From contig JARUPZ010000017.1 in the NCBI GenBank assembly GCA_031213475.1, positions 3,902,849 to 3,966,848 of the forward strand: a stretch of 64,000 nucleotides of DNA, in the 5' to 3' direction. This stretch comes from Nereocystis luetkeana (Eukaryota > Sar > Phaeophyceae > Laminariales > Laminariaceae). Numbering within the stretch: the first letter of the stretch is position 1; every line of letters starts with the position of its first letter. The notes beneath the pieces were generated by a model, which saw nothing but the letters and a program-made list of their open reading frames with translations, searched no databases and was not told the DNA's origin. The translations under genes were made by a program, and so were the position numbers. Shown piece after piece: positions 22,966-35,814 of the stretch.

Positions 22966-23520
22966 CAGGCACGACTTATACACATTTTATGGAAGAGAAA
23001 ACACGAAAGAAAAAAACAAGAAAAAAACAGAGAACGAAAGAAAACAAACGGAAAGAGAAAAAAGGAGAAAGTAAAAGAAGAAAAGAAAAAAACTGTCGTG
23101 CCTGCCTCCCCGCAGGGGATGTGGCAGGCACTTGAAAACAAAGAGCTAAAAAACACACAGCACCACTACATATAAACAGAGCAAGGCCATTAATAATTAA
23201 TAGGAACCAACCGGAACATCAGGCAAACCGAAGTACGAAGCACCCTCGAAGGTAGCCCCAGCAGTTTGTAGTGCGAGCGAGCAGCATAGCCAGGTTCTCC
23301 GTACTAGTCGGTCTGGTACCTCCCCCCTCTTGTCTGCCGTCTCCTTGCTGCGTTCGTCGACTATGCCCCACCTCCGGAGAGGATGCGTCAGACTGTACGA
23401 TACAAACAGAGCAGGCTGGTCATCCACCGACGCCACATGAGTCCTTTCATGAGAAGGGACATAAAAAGAGAAAAGGAATGATGAGACAATCACGGAGGAT
23501 CAAGGGCTAAAAGAAAAGAA
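22966..23520 (-). mobile_element. LINE-A copy E (3' UTR, reversed)
   Basis: Starts ATACGACAGGCACGAC immediately after the tail of copy D and ends CACGGAGGATCAAGGGC. It lacks the terminal about 280 bp of the UTR. A MITE follows at 23531. Confidence 0.7.
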
Positions 23521-23530
23521 GAAAAAAAAC

Positions 23531-23640
23531 TATTACGGGGGACCCTAGTGAATAGGACCAAATGTTGTTGGTAAAAATAGGGAAAGTGTTTGGGTTTTTG
23601 TGTGTACCATAGGTCCTATTTACTGTGGTCTCCCGTAATA
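23531..23640. mobile_element. TA-MITE
   Basis: TATTACGGGGGACCCTAGTG to CTCCCGTAATA; complete. Confidence 0.9.
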
Positions 23641-24811
23641 AGGAGAACCACGTTCGAAACAGCTGCAGCAGTTGGCCCTGCTCCCGCTGGGCACCCTATT
23701 CAAACCGCTGATATCATTGGCAACCAAACCTTTGAACTCAGCACCCTTATCCCACGCCCCGAGCTAACAATCCATCAAGATCGAGGGTTTCCACGGGATG
23801 TACGTTGCCGCAAATCAGAGGCGCGTATCACCGGTAATACATGAATGAAGCACGTCTTAGAATAGTTACCGCTGTGGGTTTCCGCAGGGGACGTATGTGT
23901 ATTCTCCCCCCCCCGCTGGGGCTGTACCTCGTGCACTCGCCTATCAACAGTGTTGATAGTAATGTATACTACTGATGTATGTCTATCAACTGTAAATGAC
24001 GGTTTAGGATAGTGTTAGTTTCAGGTATCTGGTATATCATTCTGTACCTACAAGCAGTAGTACCGCGGTATATATTGTGCGTAGTGCGTCGCTAGCCGCT
24101 CTCGCATGGCAGTGAACGTTTTGTCGCGAGTCTTGCTGCACGCACGCGTCTGCGAGTACTGCTGATGATGTCTCTCGATGGTTGCCAACACAAATAGAAG
24201 CCCGCCAGTCTCCGTCGGCGTTGGAACGAGTGGCATCCCATCGGCGTCCAGAGACATTTGGGACTGCATGGGCATCGTTGGTTACGGCTCTTTGCTGTTG
24301 CTCGGTGCTGCTGTGATGTGCCCTGTGGTGTGCCCGCTTGATCTTGCAATTGGGATAAGTATAGAAGGATTTCCAATAATTTTTGAGGCGTTTTAGTTCC
24401 AGGAAGGATCGGTCACTTTTCATTGTCGGATTTCGTTTGTATCACCTACCCTTAATTCCATTAGCTTCTGAACTACCGTTACCCGTTACGCTTTCTACCA
24501 GATAGACACCTGCAACAAACTAAATACGCTATAAAAATCACATGCCTGGTACATAAAAGGGTGTGCTGAGTGCAATTTGCATACCCGGTGTGTGCGAGTA
24601 GGGCTCACCCTCCCATTATTGGGGGTGTTTACATTCACAGAGGCGGTGCATGGGGTGCGGGATAGGGGACACAAGGGCCGACCGGAAGTGGCCGAGCCGG
24701 GGTGATTGAAAACATCAGCTGAGATCGATGTTTCCCCTCTTAACTCATCTTTTTTGTGTGTGACTGCGGTGACATTTCTATCGCGTGTGCTATTAATATT
24801 CATTAAGAGTA

Positions 24812-24897
24812 AAGGGTGTCCCCAGTCTCCGTGCCGATTCTTCAATCCTATGTAGAGAGATACAAGCTCTGTGGTCACAAAACTATGTACAGTAGTG
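24812..24897 (-). mobile_element. LINE-A 3' terminal fragment
   Basis: CTCCGTGCCGATTCTTCAAT then GAGATACAAGCTCTGTGGTC and ACAAAACTA. Confidence 0.65.
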
Positions 24898-25052
24898 TAT
24901 ATAGTCTATCTACACTTTGCAGTCAGTAGTAGTGGTCTATGTTCCTGCTACAAAATCTGGCATTTTTTGTTCAAAACGCACTCGGTACCTATATACCAGG
25001 TATGAAGACTAGGGTATGTCATTCCAGGCACTAACCAAAGGCTACTATTGTA

Positions 25053-25166
25053 ATAATACGGGGGACCTGAGTAAATGGGACCTACGGCACACACACAAAA
25101 TCCCACGTATTTCCCTATTTTTACTAAATTTATTTGGTCCTCATTGCTTTGGTCCCCCTTAATAAT
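25053..25166. mobile_element. TA-MITE, diverged
   Basis: AATACGGGGGACCTGAGTAA to TTTGGTCCCCCTTAATA. Confidence 0.85.
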
Positions 25167-25239
25167 AATTCCAAGTAGATTGTTTCCGTCTCGTGGCGTG
25201 CCGATACACCTGGTCTTGGCTGTACCCTGGCCTCAGTTA

Positions 25240-25350
25240 GTAACCCTTTCTGCAGTCCCGTTTGGAGGGACAAACCACGAAAACTTTATTTTTTATTCAA
25301 GTGGTTTGTCCCCAAAACGGGACTGAACTTTGCCCTACAAGGGCTATTTA
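25240..25350. mobile_element. TTAA-MITE
   Basis: GTAACCCTTTCTGCAGTCCC, paired with GGTTTGTCCCCAAAACGGGA then CTGAACTTTGCCCTACAAGGG. Confidence 0.78.
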
Positions 25351-25642
25351 TTATACCGGATGGTGTATGTACCGTACGCGCACCACTATATTGGATGGCA
25401 AAGGAAGCCAACTGCTGCTGTTGGCACGGCGGTATCTGAAACTTTTGTCTTTTATAAAGAAGAAACACACGCCGAGCCACTGCTGCTGTCTGTCCGTACT
25501 GGTACGAGCCTACTAGCTGTAACACGCCGGTCGGATGAACAGACGCTGAACGCGGCAATATATATTTTTCCGCACGCAAACCGCTTGTACCTGAACGTTA
25601 TTCCTATCTAGCCGACTAGACTATTTAATTGACTGATCACTT

Positions 25643-25757
25643 AACCCGGGGGACCATAGTAGATAGGACCTACGGTACACACAAAAACCTATTGATTCAT
25701 CAGTTAGTAGTGTTACTAACAATATTTTGTCCTATTTACCATGGCCCCCCGTAATAG
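25643..25757. mobile_element. TA-MITE
   Basis: CCCGGGGGACCATAGTAGAT to CCATGGCCCCCCGTAATA, with a small internal insertion. Confidence 0.85.
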
Positions 25758-26030
25758 TAACTATTAATAGTGGAGTTGTCAATTTTTTGTAATCCAACCT
25801 ACAGCCCTCCAAACTGCTTGAGGTGCGTGCAAACTGTCGTTTCTGGGTCTCTTCGTTGTTTATGGCGTTTTGCCAGGAAAAGGTTTAGATGCTGAGATAT
25901 ACCTGGTATGGAGTTTTCCAATTTTAACCCAGATCGGAGCAGCGATTTTCTGGCAGCAGTAGACCTTACTCTGTGGTCCATGGGCACTCGTTTACTGGTG
26001 ATGATAGCATGATAGCAGGTCGCTCAGCGT

Positions 26031-26066
26031 TATATATATATATATATATATATTATATAATATATT
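26031..26066. repeat. (AT)n microsatellite
   Basis: ATATATAT run with TATAATATATTAT at the end. Confidence 0.9.
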
Positions 26067-26589
26067 ATGTCTCTCTCACCGTCCGAGGGGGTGTGTTGTC
26101 TATCTTGCGCGACATACGGTGCCTACCTGTAAATTCTCGATGATTGTTCGATTGACGACGCCACAAGCTTCAAAAGTCGATGAAAATCGACGAGCAGTGA
26201 GTGTGGGTAGAGCTGATCCCTGCGTACGCGCGATAAATAGCGATATAAGTTACGTTGAGAGGCATGTGCCGGGGAAGGAGAGGAGACGCATGTCACCCGT
26301 GACGACGGCTTGTTTAGAGTGCCGTTCGTTGAATATAAACAACTTCAGTGACATTTAGGTGACGACGCGTTCGTTACGATATACCAAGTACTGATACCTG
26401 GTATCGCAGTCCGATATACCAAGGCATCGATATACCCAAATGTCGATACGAGATCCTGACACTACTACTGTACGTAGTGTCAGCTCCTGCAAGCACAGCC
26501 CTGGCCGCCAAGGCGAGCCGTAGGCGTCTTAGGACACGCGGACCAAAAGGCATGCCGCAGGGAAAAGATAACGGCGCTCTTCGCGGGTC

Positions 26590-26755
26590 AATACCCGACC
26601 AGCGGGTAGGGTGAGGTCTTCCAAAACTCGAGGGTCGGGTCGGGCCAGGAGGTTTTCGAAGCATTGGGGCGACCCGACTCAACCGGACCCGACCCAACCC
26701 GACCCGATCCGACTCAACCCGACCCGACCCGATCCGACGCGACCCGCGAGTTTTT
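26590..26755. repeat. ACCCG-type minisatellite
   Basis: Repeated CCCGACCCGATCCGACTCAA-like units with an inverted GTCGGGTCGGGCC start. No longer telomere-type array is seen. Confidence 0.75.
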
Positions 26756-26833
26756 ATCTGACCCGTGCACAGCCTGAAAAAATCGGGTGAAGACACGACG
26801 TGAGGGCGTTTTGCCGTAACGACCTTTGTGTGC

Positions 26834-26933
26834 CTTAACCCTTTTAGAACCGCAGTCCCATATGTGGGGACAAACCACTCAAATTTCAAGTAGTTTGCCC
26901 CCAAAACGGGGCTGCGGTTCTAAAAGGGGTTAA
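26834..26933. mobile_element. TTAA-MITE, complete
   Basis: Flanked by TTAA on both sides (26834-26837, 26930-26933). Termini are CCCTTTTAGAACCGCAGTCC and its inverted partner. Confidence 0.92.
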
Positions 26934-26934
26934 A

Positions 26935-27640
26935 TGCCTATCACCCCTCAGCCCCCTCTTAGACGGCCCCGACCCCAAGGTTTTAGGGGGTTCGTTTGCG
27001 TAAAAACGACGGGGGTATTTCGGTGCACAACACTGCCTCGTCCCGTATCGCTCGCCCCTTGTTGAACGTACTGCTTTTGCTTTGCCTCGAAAGACCAAGG
27101 CACGGAGGGGGGCGCGCCAGACAGCGTCCGAAGGCAACCTTTCCCCAAGAAAAGGGCTTTGAAGCCGATACAAATGATGTCAGCGCCGCCTACTATCACT
27201 AGGAGCCCCACCTTGAATGTGGCCCCGAACCTCGTTTTAATGGGAGTTGGCACCTACAGCGGCGTTCTTTCGTCTAAAAAACGTGTCTTGTTGCCCCTTT
27301 TTCTGCGGTCCTCACGAAAGCAAGGCACGTGAAGCGCGAAACAGCGGCTGAGGCATGCCTCTGCTGGGAAAAGGGTTCGCAAAAAAAAAAAAAATGAAGG
27401 CACCCCTTATTGGCCGCAGCTCACCCCACTGTGTCCCAAAATATAAACAACGTTTTGATTAATTCTTGGTGTACAAACGGTACTTACATGTAGGGGCAGA
27501 GTGGGGGCTGCCAGTTTGAACGGGAAGAAGAATATGAGAACAAAAATAACAGCAAAGACAGCAGCAACAACCACGATAGCAATGTGTGCGCCAGGCTCTC
27601 GCCTGGTTTGTGATAGTCATAACTTCAAAACAGTAGCAAC
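26935..27640. other. Gene-free as far as can be seen
   Basis: The minus strand is open across 26948-27253 but has no recognised motif and no splice evidence. Otherwise unique-looking sequence. Confidence 0.35.
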
Positions 27641-27643
27641 AAG

Positions 27644-27762
27644 TGTTACGGGGGGGACCATATTTAATTGGGCCTACGGTAAACATAAAAACCTGTATAC
27701 CCTGGTATTTCGCTTATTTTTTCAACAATATTTGGTCCTATTCACTATGGTCCCCCGTAATA
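27644..27762. mobile_element. TA-MITE with internal CCTGGTA insertion
   Basis: GTTACGGGGGGGACCATATT to TATGGTCCCCCGTAATA. The middle carries ACCCTGGTATTTCG, absent from most copies. Confidence 0.88.
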
Positions 27763-28435
27763 CTGCTGTACGTTAAGAAGGTGGGTGTCAAGCTCTCGAT
27801 TGGTTTCGATAATCAATTAAAAAGGACATCGTATTTAGTAGTCGTGATCGTAATCACATCGACACGACCTCGATGTGATGATTATGTTAGCTGTATGGTT
27901 TTTGTATCGCGTACTACTGTAAACGCCATGCGAATACAGTGTACGTACCACTCTGACTGCGATTATAAGATGCGCTTGATGTGCAGATCATAGTCCTAAC
28001 AGTTATTATATTCCTGGTGCTTTAGAGTGCACTTCCTACAAAGGTGTGTCTGGTATGTATTTTAGTCTAAAAATATTGCTATGGGTTTCGGCATGACCAT
28101 ACTACGGTAGTAGAAGGCCATGAAGAATACCTGGAGTGTTTATTGCTTTTGGTTTGCCACACTGATACATTGCTAAATATCATAATAAAAAAAACATGAT
28201 GAACCAACCAAAAATGGCCCGAAATAATCGAAACGCAAACCAAACCCTTGTGTTTGATTCCCAACGGTACTCTCGACCCAACGGTCTCACGGAAGTTATG
28301 CCGCGATAACAAGAACAGTAACAACAGCCAGCGACAAAGAAATAGCAGGAGTACGAAAGAAGAGGAGGAGGAGGAGGAGGAGAAGGAGGAGCGGGGGGGG
28401 GGCAGTCAGCCTCCTCTTGGGCACTGCTCCCACAC

Positions 28436-28552
28436 TATTACGGGGGATCATAGTAAGTAGGACCAAATCTTGTTGCTAAAAATAGGCGAACATGTTTGTT
28501 TTTGTGTGTACTGTACGTCCTATCTGGTATTAACTATGGTACCCCGTCATAG
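28436..28552. mobile_element. TA-MITE
   Basis: TATTACGGGGGATCATAGTA to CTATGGTACCCCGTCATA. TATCTGGTAT is inserted in the right arm. Confidence 0.85.
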
Positions 28553-29029
28553 AACATCATCCTTGAGCAACCTTGAGCATGCCAACGTAGACTAAAATGC
28601 CATGTTGGGTTTTGTGAAACGCTCGCCCCTCAGCACGATTTGTTACTCCTTATTTCTTAGCGTCCCTCATAAAGGTAGCCTCAGTTGTTTCGAGGCTATT
28701 TCTTCCTATAGTTGTGGATCTATACTATTAATACTAATACCGTACTACAGTATGTCTCTCCCTCGCAGTAGTTTTGGGGCCACGGAGCTTGCGAATCTCC
28801 AGTTTTGCTTTTGTGTATCTCCGCTTTTGGATGTTGTCGATGATTTGGAAATACCGGTTGAAGGCAGATAGCACGCAACAGCAGCAGTGTATTTCCCCGT
28901 ATACACAATAATGGATAACGTTAAAAAACAAAGACGATAAATTGTTCCACGCAAAAATCGACTGCATTGCGAGCGCCTGTCAGCCTCTACCGCCAGCCTT
29001 CCTTCTGGTATTCATAGCGTGTGTACGCC

Positions 29030-29200
29030 GGAGCCGGCGCAAGCGGACGCGGGAAGGCACACGCTGAACTCTTGCCGCGAGAAAAATGAAGGCATGGACC
29101 TTAATGGGCGCGGGGTGGGGGGAGGGGGGGGGGGGGGGGCGCCCGATACGGTTGTCCGACTCTGAGTCACGAAAGAGAGGGGGCTAGGGGTGTAGGACAA
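29030..29200 (+). mobile_element. Diverged SINE-A body with G-run expansion
   Basis: CTCTTGCCGCGAGAAAAATG then AAGGCATGGACC, a long G run, CCGACTCTGAGTCACGA. Matches the SINE-A body order. Confidence 0.55.
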
Positions 29201-29454
29201 ACGCATCAAAAAGTACGTAGCGGGTGGGACGGAAATGAAAGAAAATGCGCATACACGAAGTATGTAAGACTAATGTCCCGAGGAGAAGGGAGATTATCGA
29301 GAGATAGCGGGTGAATGAGGAGGAAAGACCGGTGAACTTCACCGACGACATCAACACATCGTCGACCACATCAAAATATCGTGTACATGCCACTCCCCGT
29401 GATTCGATTGTTTTTGTGGTCTACGAGCTGTGACAGTAGACGATAAACTGTTCT

Positions 29455-29552
29455 AACGCTCTTAGGACCGCAGTCCCGTTTTGTAGACGAACTAACTTAG
29501 ACTTTTAAGTGGGTTGTCCCCATAACGGGACTGCACTCCTGAATGGGTGAAG
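29455..29552. mobile_element. TTAA-MITE, diverged
   Basis: CTCTTAGGACCGCAGTCCCG, paired with GGGTTGTCCCCATAACGGGA then CTGCACTCC. Confidence 0.75.
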
Positions 29553-30382
29553 AGCCCCTGGGTCGGGGGTTGTGTTGTTTGATCCTCTGGTGGCAACACC
29601 GTCTATATAGCACTCGAGACAACACACACCGGACGAATTTCCAAGCTGATTTCCTCTGTACCCCGGGAGGGAGATAGTGCGAACGCCGCGCGACGCTTTT
29701 TTACGGAAAAATCTCCACGATATCTCTATCTTTAGGCAAGGAAAAAAAAAAAGAGACACATGGACGTAGAGTCAGTCAGATTAAGGTTTCTACGCACATG
29801 ACAGTGGTGGTGAAGGGACGGCTCCTGTTTGATACATCCTGGTAGGACATAAAAATGAACGGCCGTATCATGGCACAACAATATCCGCTTCAAGAAGCCA
29901 CAGAGGAGCAGCGGAGAGAGGAGGAGGAGGAGGAGGAGGAGGAGGAAGTCGCCCCTCCCTTTTACTTGCAAGGCCTCCGCCGACTTCAATTTGCGCTGAG
30001 TCTGTAGAGGCAGGCTCGAGGTTGTGGGAGATTCCGTAGTGCGGTCGGGTAGGAGCATATCGAAAACTGCTCGATTCAAGATATCACAGAGGGAAGGAGG
30101 AGGAGGAGGAGGAGGAGGAGGAGGAGAGAAAGGATTTAGTCAAGCTGAGCTCTTCACGGCCGTACGTACTCGAACGATTCAGTAGGGTGTGCATGGCATG
30201 TCAGGACGAGTGCCGGTAGATCGGAGGGTAGCTTGCCACTTTTTCGATAAAATTGTTTGGCGCACCCTGTGTACGCGACGAATATGACTGTAACCCTCTC
30301 CCCGAGCCGATCAGGGAGCAACTCTAACCCTGACCCCCCAAGCCAATCAAACTGAATTGTAGGATATGTGGTACGCTATTTA

Positions 30383-30511
30383 GTATTACGGGGGACCATA
30401 GTTAATAGGACCAAATATTATTCGTAAAAAATGGTTAAATATATACCTGGCACCTGGTAGTTTTTTTTATGTATACCATAAGGTCGTATTAACTATGGTC
30501 CCCCGTAAATA
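30383..30511. mobile_element. TA-MITE with CCTGGCACCTGGTA insertion
   Basis: Complete ends. ATATACCTGGCACCTGGTAG sits in the otherwise constant AT-rich middle. Confidence 0.88.
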
Positions 30512-30857
30512 GTACCCCAAACCAATGGTTACGTCGTAGCGTTGCCGCAGTGCCTTTTGTCTCGCACACAAGCAGCGTGCGTCAACAAATTTCTCGACTA
30601 TGAATACTACGGTGGCAGGGGGCCCCTCTTCAATGCCGCTTTGATAATGCTGGTGTACAATAGTATAGTGCCGATGAAATCGCTTGGCGCAGATGGGAAT
30701 AGCCAGTGTGGCAGCACGCGGATTAGTTAATGCCGGTTGCCGCTAAGGTCCCGGTACGCGGTATCGTTTCCTGGCACATCTGATATGATGCCGGCATTTT
30801 GGAGGGATCCCTCCGGGGCATCGGAGATGAAACCCGGCGATCATAACAAATATTTCA

Positions 30858-31005
30858 TGGTACGGGGGGGATCATAACAAATATTTCATGGTACGGGGGA
30901 TCATAATAAATAGGACCAAATATGTTTAGTAATGGAGCAAAATATGTGCCAGGTAGGTTTTTGTGTGTACAGCAGTAGATCTTTTCTGTATACTACGTAG
31001 TATTA
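30858..31005. mobile_element. TA-MITE, decayed, left end duplicated
   Basis: ATCATAACAAATATTTCATG then GTACGGGGG occurs twice in tandem before the rest of a decayed element. Confidence 0.6.
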
Positions 31006-31211
31006 ATACAAACAAGTACTGAAAAAAAAAGAAGTGGCGGTGGCGGCAGCGGTCACTCCGTGTTTTGTGGGGGTGGTACATGTCGGTGTCCCGAGTTTGA
31101 GCGCAAGGAGTGGTCGCTGGGGCTCGGGCGTAGCACCACCCTACCGGTACACATATAGTGGATGTCTCCAAAAGCTGTCATGGTGTCGGTTTTTTTCTCG
31201 AGGGTCCAATT

Positions 31212-31318
31212 GGGGTCAACCTATTGGTATTAATATTAAGAATAGTAAGAATAGGTAAACATACAGATTTTTGTGTGTACCGTAGGTCCTGTTTACTATT
31301 CTGTGGTCCCCCCTAAAA
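31212..31318. mobile_element. TA-MITE, left end lost
   Basis: The middle and right end are recognisable (TTTTTGTGTGTACCGTAGGT then CCTGTTTACTA and GTGGTCCCCCCTA). Confidence 0.7.
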
Positions 31319-32159
31319 TGCTGCACTAACTGTACACAAGCCTGTATATGACCGTCGTTAATGAGGTCCCCACGATGGGAATGCGGTCTATTCGGGGGAT
31401 GAGCTTGCTTGTTCAGTGTGAAATGTGCTGTGTGCAGCAGAGGCGTGTTGGTCGTAGCGTTCGAGATCGAACGACAAAATACCGATACACCAAAAAAAAA
31501 AAAAACTGCAGTAATTGGCACCAGGTACGGTTTTTGATGTTTGAATACTTGATACAGCGAAGCTTTCGTTCAGGTTGGTCGGTATGAAGCGCGCGGGTGT
31601 ACAGCTCCGCGGGAATGGGCCATGGGGGGTGGAGGGCTTGAACGCGTTCGATATTGTGGTACGATGTGTCCAAACGCTTGATACGATACCCGTCCCACAC
31701 TACGTGCTCGTGCGTCCTCGAGATTTGTCGTCTGAATTGAGGGACGTGTACTTTCTCGTGCGGAGAAATATTGGTAACGCCTCCACAACAAAGGGGGGCG
31801 TGTGGGGATACCATAACTTGCGTGTATGTGTCTTGGTGTGTCTGTCTGTACCGGGTACCTGGTAAAGTGTATGTTTCGTGGAACACGGGCCAGATTTCGG
31901 GGGAGTGTGTGTTTTGGGGGGGTTCACTACTATCGCCATCAGCAGCATCATGTGCTGTGCATATGCTGTGTATGAAGTAATGTATGCCTGTATTTGTCTG
32001 TATTACGTCTGTGTGTTTTGTTTGTTTGTTTGTTTGTTTGTTTGTTTCCCTCCAATACCGGTTGTGGTATGATATTTTTTTCGAGTCGAATCGTCACGCT
32101 GTCGACGTGCCCCTCGGGAGAAACCAGGCACGGAGGCCGCTTACCATCTGTTCATAACA

Positions 32160-32330
32160 CCTCTTCCTCTCTTATTTTCCTCCTTCCCTCCCTTCCCCCC
32201 CCTCCCGTCCGCCTGCCCCCCTCCCTTCCTCCCACCCCACCCCCCTCCCTCTCTCCCCCCCTCCTCCCCCGCCGCCTAACCCCCCCCCCCCCCCCCCCTC
32301 CTCCCCCACCCTCCCCACATCCCCCTGAAA
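32160..32330. repeat. C-rich pyrimidine tract before Cys-rich exon 1
   Basis: Almost pure C/T with an 18-base C run at 32281. It could serve as an unusually long polypyrimidine tract for the acceptor that follows. Confidence 0.7.
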
Positions 32331-32372
32331 TATTTACCACCGAGGCAGGCATGTTGTCTAATCTGCGTTAAG

Positions 32373-32469
32373 GATGACCCGGTACCGGGGTCTAAGTTGG
32401 ACGGTTACTACGCCAACCCGAACCAGTTCCAGATTGGAATGATGGAGGCACCCTGCAAAAACCCGTGCT
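32373..32469 (+). CDS. Cys-rich protein exon 1 of those found
   Basis: It reads DDPVPGSKLDGYYANPNQF and then QIGMMEAPCKNPC. The donor GTGCT|GTGAGT leaves a T that forms Trp with the next exon. The acceptor is uncertain: GCGTTAAG|GATGAC (32372) or GAGGCAG|GCATGT (32348); both follow a C-rich tract at 32160-32330. Confidence 0.75.
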
Positions 32470-35400
32470 GTGAGTTTTGGTTGTGTTGTCGCTTGAGGTA
32501 TCGCTTTGAGGTAACGTTTGCGGTAAATGCTTCAGGTAACGCTTAAGGTAACGCCTCGAGGTAGCGTCTTGAGGGTAACATTTTGCGGTATTGCTCGACG
32601 TAACGCTCAAGGTAACGCATGAGGAAACGATTAACGTAACGTTTCCAAGGTAACACTAGAAGGTAATTTTGAAAGGCAAACACTTGAAAGGTGTTTTTTA
32701 AAAGGTCACGCTTGAAGAAACGGTTGAGTAACCGTCTTAGAACTGCAGTCCCGTTTCGGGGACAAACCAGTCAGATTCTAAGTAGTTTGTCCCCCAAAAC
32801 GGGACTGCGGCCCTAAAAGCGCTTGAGGTTTCGGCAATGGAAACGCTTAAGTTGACGGCAACGCTTCAGGTAGCGCTTGAGCCGACACCTTAAGATGACG
32901 CTTCAGGTGTGTTTTTTCAGGTGCTGCTTGGGGAAACTCTCAAGGTAGCTCTTCAAGTAACGCTTAGGGTGACGTTTAAAAGCAACCCGTAAGGTAGCGC
33001 TACCCTAAGCGTTGCTTATACGATAGCGATAGCGAGAGTGCCGCTGGCCGGCGGGGATGGGGGGGCAGGGAGGGCGGGCGGGGGGGGGGGGGGGGGGGGG
33101 GGGAGGGAGGGGAGGGAGGGAGGGAGGGAGGGAAAGAGGGGGAAGAGACGGAGGGAGGGAGGGAGGAGGGGGGAGAGGGATGTTGCTTCAGCTAGTGTTT
33201 AAGCTAACGCTTTTTGTAACGTTAGGGTAACTCCATCGCGTAAAGGGTACTCTTTTGGTAAAGCTACACGAAGCGTTACCGTATGCGATAGGGATAGTGC
33301 CGCTGGCAGGAGGGAAAGAAGGCCGGAGGGAGGAAGGAGGATGGAGGGTGGAGGGAAGGAGGGAGGAAGGAGGATGGAGGGTGGAGGGAAGGAGGGAGGA
33401 AGAGAGAAAGGGAGGGAGGGAGGGAGGGCCTAGAGCTCGCGAAGCGCCTGAATTTTTGCCGAGTCAGTCGCTGCTTTAACGTCGTGTCGCCAATGCTGGT
33501 GTCACGTCATCCGGGGGATATATATATATATATATATATGGGGAGGGGCTGATGATATGTCCTTGGTGCCACGAAGTCATGCTGCCCCCGCCTGGTTATA
33601 TGTGTTTGGTTCGTGCGCGTGTGTGCGTTTGCATGTGCGTGCGTAGTTATGTGTATGCGCGTGTGTATGCACATAGATGCTGTTTTTTATGTATGCTCAC
33701 GTGTATGTGCATGTGTGTATTGCGTTTTTTCTAACGCTACCACCTTATCACACACCCCTCCCCCCTTTATGTTGGAGGCGTATTCCTATCGATATTAAGC
33801 CCGTGTGGGTGTAGGCAGTGCGCATTCCTAAAGCAACCACGTCACTACCCCGCCCGCCACCGCTCTAAACTATTGATAGCCGGACACCTCACGGCGCTTC
33901 GCGCTTGGTGCAAGCAATGTCTGCCTGGTCGGTGAAAACCCGACCTGCCCCGTGCCGGCATTGTAGGGATACGAGAGTCTATGGTCATTCATACGACTAC
34001 GGCCATGCATGAGATCGAGTACATCTCTCCTATCGAGTACACCCCCCCCCTTCCCTTCTCCTTACTGTATTGAAGAGCGTCTTCTCACGACACTACCCCG
34101 CCCCCCCCCCTCCAAGTATACTGGGGCTTTTGTCTGACCCCCCCCCCCCTCACCCCACCTCCCTCGGATCGGTGCAACTTTTGCTTCTTTTTTACTCATC
34201 TTATTTTGGATCAGGGTGCATGTTCGGATGCCTTTGCACGTGCTGTGCACAGTTTGTCGTGCGGAAGAAAGCCCTCGATGGTAACCTCGACAACTACCTG
34301 TGCTGCCAGGGGTACTATCCCAGTGAGTTGCCGGGATGCACGTGCCGGTGTTTCCGAAAGCCGTACGCAACTGGAATATCTGCCGTAAAATTGTTTTATT
34401 GTCCCCCGTCCCCGGTATGAAAATGCCTTTATACAAGGGTCTGGAAACCCCGGAGATGGCTTTTTATCCATCGCATAATACGCGTACACAAGGTGAGTCC
34501 AAACGCCAAATGCTGAAACACAGGTATTACTCGTACGTAGCCGCTGTTGCTTTTGTCGTAACGTAGTATATTAATAGCTATGATTGTGAAACAAATCATA
34601 ATTTTTCTAACCTATCTCTTCACACGAGCACGGAAAGTACGGCTACGGCGGGACACATCGATCGAGGTCCGGGCGCGCGATCCGTGCCCTCCGGAGCATG
34701 CGGCAAGCCCTCAAAGTTTTTTTTCCGCGGGAGTGGTTAAGCCGACTTCCCTGGTTTCAGTACGAGAGACCTTGTTTTGTACGTACGTACCGGTAAAATG
34801 TCGTCAGCTTGTTGCCCTTTCACGCGCACACAGCCCAGATCTGTACGAGGTAGACAGCAGACAACAGACCGAGAGCAGAATGTTACAAGGCTGCAGCGCG
34901 TGAGCACCGGCAGGCAACACCGTGGGTGTGTGACACGCCGATCTGCGCTGTGCCGCTGTGCCTAGCTGTTTGTTGTCGGAGCCTGCGGTCCGTAACCCAC
35001 CATCTACCTATCATTGACGCAGCTGTGTGTGACAGACCCACGCATCTGGAAGGAAAAGCATGGACCGTTTGGATTAAATATGAGCACCTCAAGTGTCCCT
35101 ATATTTTTTACGTTTTGTGGTGCTTGGCCGAGGCGCACCCCAGAAAACTAGACCCCAGACCATATACAACCCCGCCTATTAAGGGGGGCGATAATAAATA
35201 GGACCAAATATTGTGAGTAACAATAGGTAAATATATAGGTTTTTGTGTGTACCATAGGTCCTATTAACTATGGCCCCCCGTGATAACAGCACAAGCAGCA
35301 ACGGGCCACATCACTCGCGTGTCGCAAGCCTGTTTGTTGGAGGCTGCGGCCCGACGTCTGTCTTCACCAGCTATCTCTCCCTCTCTTATGCGCTGATACC

Positions 35401-35778
35401 GATGTGTGTGCTGTGTTGCAAGGACCGTTTGGATTAGATATGAGTACCTCAAATGTCCTTATATTTTTGAGGTTCTGTGGTGCGTGGCGGAGGCACCCCC
35501 CAGAAAACTACGGTAGACACCAGACAGCAAGCAGCACACGAGCAGCGCAGGGCGCGTGCTGCAACCGGCTGGCTATAACGCGATACACGCCTGCCGCCCG
35601 CCAGCAGAGCAGGAAGCTACGTACATCACGCGTGTGCGGTAGTTTTTGTCCGCGCTGTGTTTGCTGTCCGTGGCTTCCTTTTAATACGTTGCTGTTCTTA
35701 TTAATAGTCGGGCCCTGCGATCTGTAAAGGAGGGGGTGTCTGCTAGTTTGTGATACCTGCATGCCGCTACAGGTACAA

Positions 35779-35814
<36 letters not shown>

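Noticed and set aside
26590..26755. Interstitial telomere array (CCCGA-type)
   Set aside because: Units vary in length and sequence and the tract is short; it fits an ordinary minisatellite.
32281..32300. CRISPR-like or origin-like arrays among the short repeats
   Set aside because: No array of identical repeats with unique equal-length spacers exists; repeats are degenerate minisatellites in a eukaryotic context.
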